A DNA stretch of 6,406 nt. Source: Dehalococcoidia bacterium. Its GTDB lineage: Bacteria; Chloroflexota; Dehalococcoidia; UBA3495. The stretch spans positions 1-6,406 of the forward strand of contig JAPKDE010000150.1 in NCBI GenBank assembly GCA_028822675.1, written 5' to 3'. Position 1 is the first letter of the stretch, and each line of letters opens with the position of its first letter. The notes beneath the pieces were generated by a model. The model was not told where the DNA came from. It did not search any database and saw only the letters and a list, made by a program, of their open reading frames with translations. Shown in pieces: positions 4,949 to 6,406 of the stretch. A program made the position numbers and the translations under genes.

Positions 4949-4959
4949 CCGCCAAGCGG
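4949..4959 (-). promoter_or_regulatory. 5'-end hairpin of the small transcript
   Basis: The minus strand reads CCGC-TTG-GCGG, a 4-bp G/C stem with a 3-nt loop. It lies at the predicted +1 (about 4960), where 5'-terminal hairpins can protect RNA from decay. It sits ten nt before the ribosome-binding site and does not overlap it. Confidence 0.4.
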
Positions 4960-4966
4960 TTATTGT

Positions 4967-4996
4967 ATTTTACCAAAGGCTATTTTTCAGTGTCAA
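4967..4996 (-). promoter_or_regulatory. Promoter of the structured small transcript
   Basis: The minus strand has TTGACA (4996-4991), an 18-bp spacer and TAAAAT (4972-4967). The hexamers are identical to those of the rpsP promoter. The expected start is near 4960, just before the 5' hairpin. Confidence 0.82.
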
Positions 4997-5000
4997 GAGA

Positions 5001-5026
5001 ATAAACGGTTCCTGAAAACTGTTTAT
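5001..5026. promoter_or_regulatory. 26-bp dyad, a possible regulator-binding site
   Basis: ATAAACGGTT-CCTGAA-AACTGTTTAT is an inverted repeat with 9 of 10 arm positions matching. It begins 4 bp upstream of the -35 of the minus-strand small-RNA promoter and is centred about 53 bp before its predicted start, a typical activator position. It also lies about 130 bp upstream of fmt. No regulator family can be assigned from sequence alone. Confidence 0.45.
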
Positions 5027-5078
5027 GTAAGCCTAGTCACCAGAAATACCTAGCCATTTGCCACTTCAGACATTAGAT

Positions 5079-5104
5079 CCACACACGCGACCCACACATG
5101 CGAC
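5079..5104. repeat. 13-bp tandem duplication upstream of fmt
   Basis: CCACACACGCGAC (5079-5091) is followed directly by CCACACATGCGAC (5092-5104), with 12 of 13 positions identical. The surrounding 5027-5154 stretch contains no convincing plus-strand promoter and no gene. Only the fmt ribosome-binding site AGGAA at 5141-5145 stands out. Confidence 0.7.
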
Positions 5105-5154
5105 TCGCAGTTTTTAACACGAAATTAATCGTAACCAAATAGGAATTTGACTCC

Positions 5155-6114
5155 ATGCGCCTTGTTTTCATGGGCACTCCAACGTTTGCAGTCCCCGTTC
5201 TGGCCAGTCTGGTCGGCATGGAAGGCAGTGAGGTTGTGGGCGTCTACACCCCGCCTGACCGACCCGCTGGCCGAGGCCGTCAGCCCCAATCGTCTCCGAT
5301 CAAGGATTACGCCGTTGAACATGGCTTAAACGTGGTCCAACCAGTCAACTTCCGGCAGCAAGCGGTCCAAGACGATCTGGCTGCGCTCAAGCCTGACGTC
5401 ATCGTTGTCGCGGCCTATGGCAAGCTGCTCCCGAAGCCGGTACTGGATTTGGCGCCACTGGGTTGCCTCAACATTCACCCATCAGTACTGCCTCGGTACC
5501 GGGGCCCGTCTCCAGTGGTCACGGCCATTTTGAATGGCGATCTAATCACCGGCGTCACCATCATGTTGCTGGACGAAGGAATGGACACCGGCCCGCTGAT
5601 CTCCCAGCATGAGTTCTTTATGAAGGGCGACGAGACTGCCGAGGGCCTGACCACGGAACTCTTTGAACTGGGCGGAGAGTTGTTGCAAGAAAGCCTGCCC
5701 CAATGGCAATCAGGGGAATTGACATCAGAGCCTCAAAACGAGGCTTTGGCATCGGTCACACGTAAGTACGAGCGCACCGACGGTCTGGCCGACTGGTCGC
5801 TTACCGCAGTTGAGTTGGAACGTCGGGTGAGGGCTTTCAACCCATGGCCAGGACTATTCACCAACTGGAACGGCAGCGGCTTAAAAATTATTGAAGTATC
5901 ACTTATCTCATCGTCTTCCACTGAATTCGTACCGGGAACGGTGGTGAGAACCGATCACCCGGACGTTCCAGCGGCGGTAGCGACCAGCGAAGGGTTCCTG
6001 GGGTTGCACAAGGTTCAACTCGAAGGGAAAAAGGCGGTGGACATCAAGGATTTCCTGAACGGCGCCCCTGATTTCATCGGGGATGTACTTGCATCGAAAG
6101 AACCAAACCCCTAG
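5155..6114 (+). CDS. fmt: Methionyl-tRNA formyltransferase
   Basis: Fmt transfers a formyl group from 10-formyltetrahydrofolate to Met-tRNA(fMet), producing the initiator tRNA for bacterial translation. The 319-residue product has normal length. The N-terminal Rossmann-type domain begins MRLVFMGTPTFAVPVL. The catalytic trio is present as Asn106 and His108 in LNIHPSVLPRYRG and Asp144 in DEGMDTGPL, at the same positions as I recall for the E. coli enzyme. The C-terminal tRNA-binding domain covers about 205-312, including RVRAFNPWPG and KKAVDIKDFLNG. The ATG at 5155 has AGGAA nine nt upstream and gives the family start. Its frequent partner def (peptide deformylase) is not adjacent. It is divergent from the small RNA and rpsP block, and a cyclase-family gene follows after 63 bp. 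Confidence 0.97.
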   Translation: MRLVFMGTPTFAVPVLASLVGMEGSEVVGVYTPPDRPAGRGRQPQSSPIKDYAVEHGLNVVQPVNFRQQAVQDDLAALKPDVIVVAAYGKLLPKPVLDLAPLGCLNIHPSVLPRYRGPSPVVTAILNGDLITGVTIMLLDEGMDTGPLISQHEFFMKGDETAEGLTTELFELGGELLQESLPQWQSGELTSEPQNEALASVTRKYERTDGLADWSLTAVELERRVRAFNPWPGLFTNWNGSGLKIIEVSLISSSSTEFVPGTVVRTDHPDVPAAVATSEGFLGLHKVQLEGKKAVDIKDFLNGAPDFIGDVLASKEPNP

Positions 6115-6164
6115 GCATTACTAATTAGTTTTTAATACCAATCTTAATAGTGACGAGCACAATC

Positions 6165-6170
6165 AGGAGG
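6165..6170 (+). promoter_or_regulatory. Ribosome-binding site of the cyclase-family gene
   Basis: AGGAGG lies seven nt before the ATG at 6178 and supports that start. The short gap after fmt (6115-6164) is AT-rich but shows no terminator hairpin, so co-transcription with fmt is possible. Confidence 0.8.
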
Positions 6171-6177
6171 CGGACGC

Positions 6178-6406
6178 ATGGCACAGGCAACTTCAAGGCA
6201 GATTCCCGACGAGGCTACAGTGCTTGGTTGGATGAAATCTCTCAGCAACTGGGGCCGCTGGGGTGATGATGACCAACTTGGTTGTTTGAACCTGATAACC
6301 CCGGAGAAACGCTTGCAGGCGGCAGCATTGGTGCAAGACGGCATCCCGGTTAGCTGTGCCCGCCCCATCAGCAGCGACATGAACGCCGATGTCACGTTTC
6401 AAGTGC
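6178..6406 (+). CDS. Cyclase-family (kynurenine formamidase-like) protein, N-terminal part
   Basis: The 76 codons before the right edge contain NWGRWGDDDQLGCLNLITP (about residues 24-42), then KRLQAAALVQDG and IPVSCARPI. This is the usual N-terminal pattern of the cyclase/KynB-like metal-hydrolase family, which includes N-formylkynurenine formamidase and related amidohydrolases. The metal-binding HxGTHxD region lies beyond the window, so activity and substrate cannot be inferred. The start ATG follows a good AGGAGG. The gene is on the same strand as fmt, 63 bp downstream. A functional link to formylation is not evident, and the pairing may be incidental. Confidence 0.85.
   Translation, partial: MAQATSRQIPDEATVLGWMKSLSNWGRWGDDDQLGCLNLITPEKRLQAAALVQDGIPVSCARPISSDMNADVTFQV

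Larger units (their letters stand above)
4705..4960 (-). ncRNA. Unrecognised structured RNA, about 255 nt, with a small ORF and a candidate pseudoknot
   Basis: A consensus promoter (4967-4996) and an intrinsic terminator (4705-4726) in the same orientation delimit a transcript of about 255 nt. From 5' to 3' it holds a tiny 5' hairpin, a very strong ribosome-binding site, a 23-codon ORF, and two long helices in interleaved order A-B-A'-B'. A:A' is 18 bp with one wobble, and the wobble is a G-U pair only in the minus-strand RNA (A-C on the plus strand). B:B' is 13 bp with one bulged A. B abuts A' without a linker, which suits an H-type pseudoknot with loops of about 64 and 42 nt. I find no signature of tmRNA, 6S RNA, RNase P RNA, SRP RNA, T-box or the common riboswitches. 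It may be an independent small RNA or an attenuating leader of rpsP. Confidence 0.62.

Noticed and set aside
4705..4960. tmRNA, because the RNA has a small ORF and a pseudoknot
   Set aside because: The peptide does not end in an Ala-Ala-type tag, there is no tRNA-like end with a CCA-compatible acceptor stem, and the ORF has its own ATG and ribosome-binding site.
4702..5004. 100-residue plus-strand open frame through the intergenic RNA
   Set aside because: It starts inside the terminator, has no ribosome-binding site, and its composition follows the RNA helices on the other strand.
20..5669. 14-bp identical segment GAACTCTTTGAACT at 20-33 and 5656-5669
   Set aside because: It is antisense to conserved UvrB codons in one place and in frame in fmt in the other. 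There is no mobile-element structure, so it is taken as coincidence.
1..6406. CRISPR arrays, insertion sequences, tRNA or rRNA genes
   Set aside because: No spaced direct repeats, transposase fragments, terminal inverted repeats, cloverleaf pattern or rRNA-like segments were seen on either strand.

Overview
The window looks like chromosomal core DNA from a bacterium, most likely a Chloroflexota lineage (Dehalococcoidia/SAR202-like). That assignment is an inference from the look of the proteins and the gene mix (a long-tailed bS16, a cyclase-family hydrolase next to fmt). No 16S or other decisive marker is present. Genes fall in two divergent blocks around an intergenic region of about 620 bp.

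The minus-strand block, read from high to low coordinates, is rpsP (bS16), khpA (KH-domain RNA-binding protein), rimM (30S maturation), yebC (YebC/PmpR/TACO1 family), ruvC and ruvA (Holliday-junction processing), a decayed gene, and the first 113 codons of uvrB (excision repair), which runs off the left edge. rpsP has a near-consensus promoter (TTGACA, 17 bp, TAAAAT). A second, extended -10 promoter precedes yebC, so the ribosome-assembly genes (rpsP-khpA-rimM) and the yebC-ruvC-ruvA group can be transcribed separately. A strong -10 alone is visible before uvrB. The stretch between ruvA and uvrB holds a pseudogene with at least three in-frame stops and an internal frameshifting deletion.

The plus-strand block starts with a complete fmt (methionyl-tRNA formyltransferase). 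It is followed, 63 bp later, by the 5' part of a cyclase/kynurenine-formamidase-like gene cut by the right edge.

The most interesting part is the intergenic region. On the minus strand, upstream of rpsP, there is an apparently self-contained transcription unit of about 255 nt. In order it has a 26-bp dyad, a TTGACA-N18-TAAAAT promoter, a 5' hairpin, a Shine-Dalgarno sequence matching the 16S 3' end over 10 nt, a 23-codon ORF, two long interleaved helices (18 bp and 13 bp, order A-B-A'-B') that can form an H-type pseudoknot, and an intrinsic terminator. The B' strand can instead pair with the 5' arm of the terminator. I do not recognise this as a known RNA family. It is either an undescribed structured small RNA or a translation-sensed attenuator ahead of the rpsP operon.

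Short imperfect tandem duplications (12-18 bp) recur in the non-coding gaps. One of them spans the ruvA start codon.
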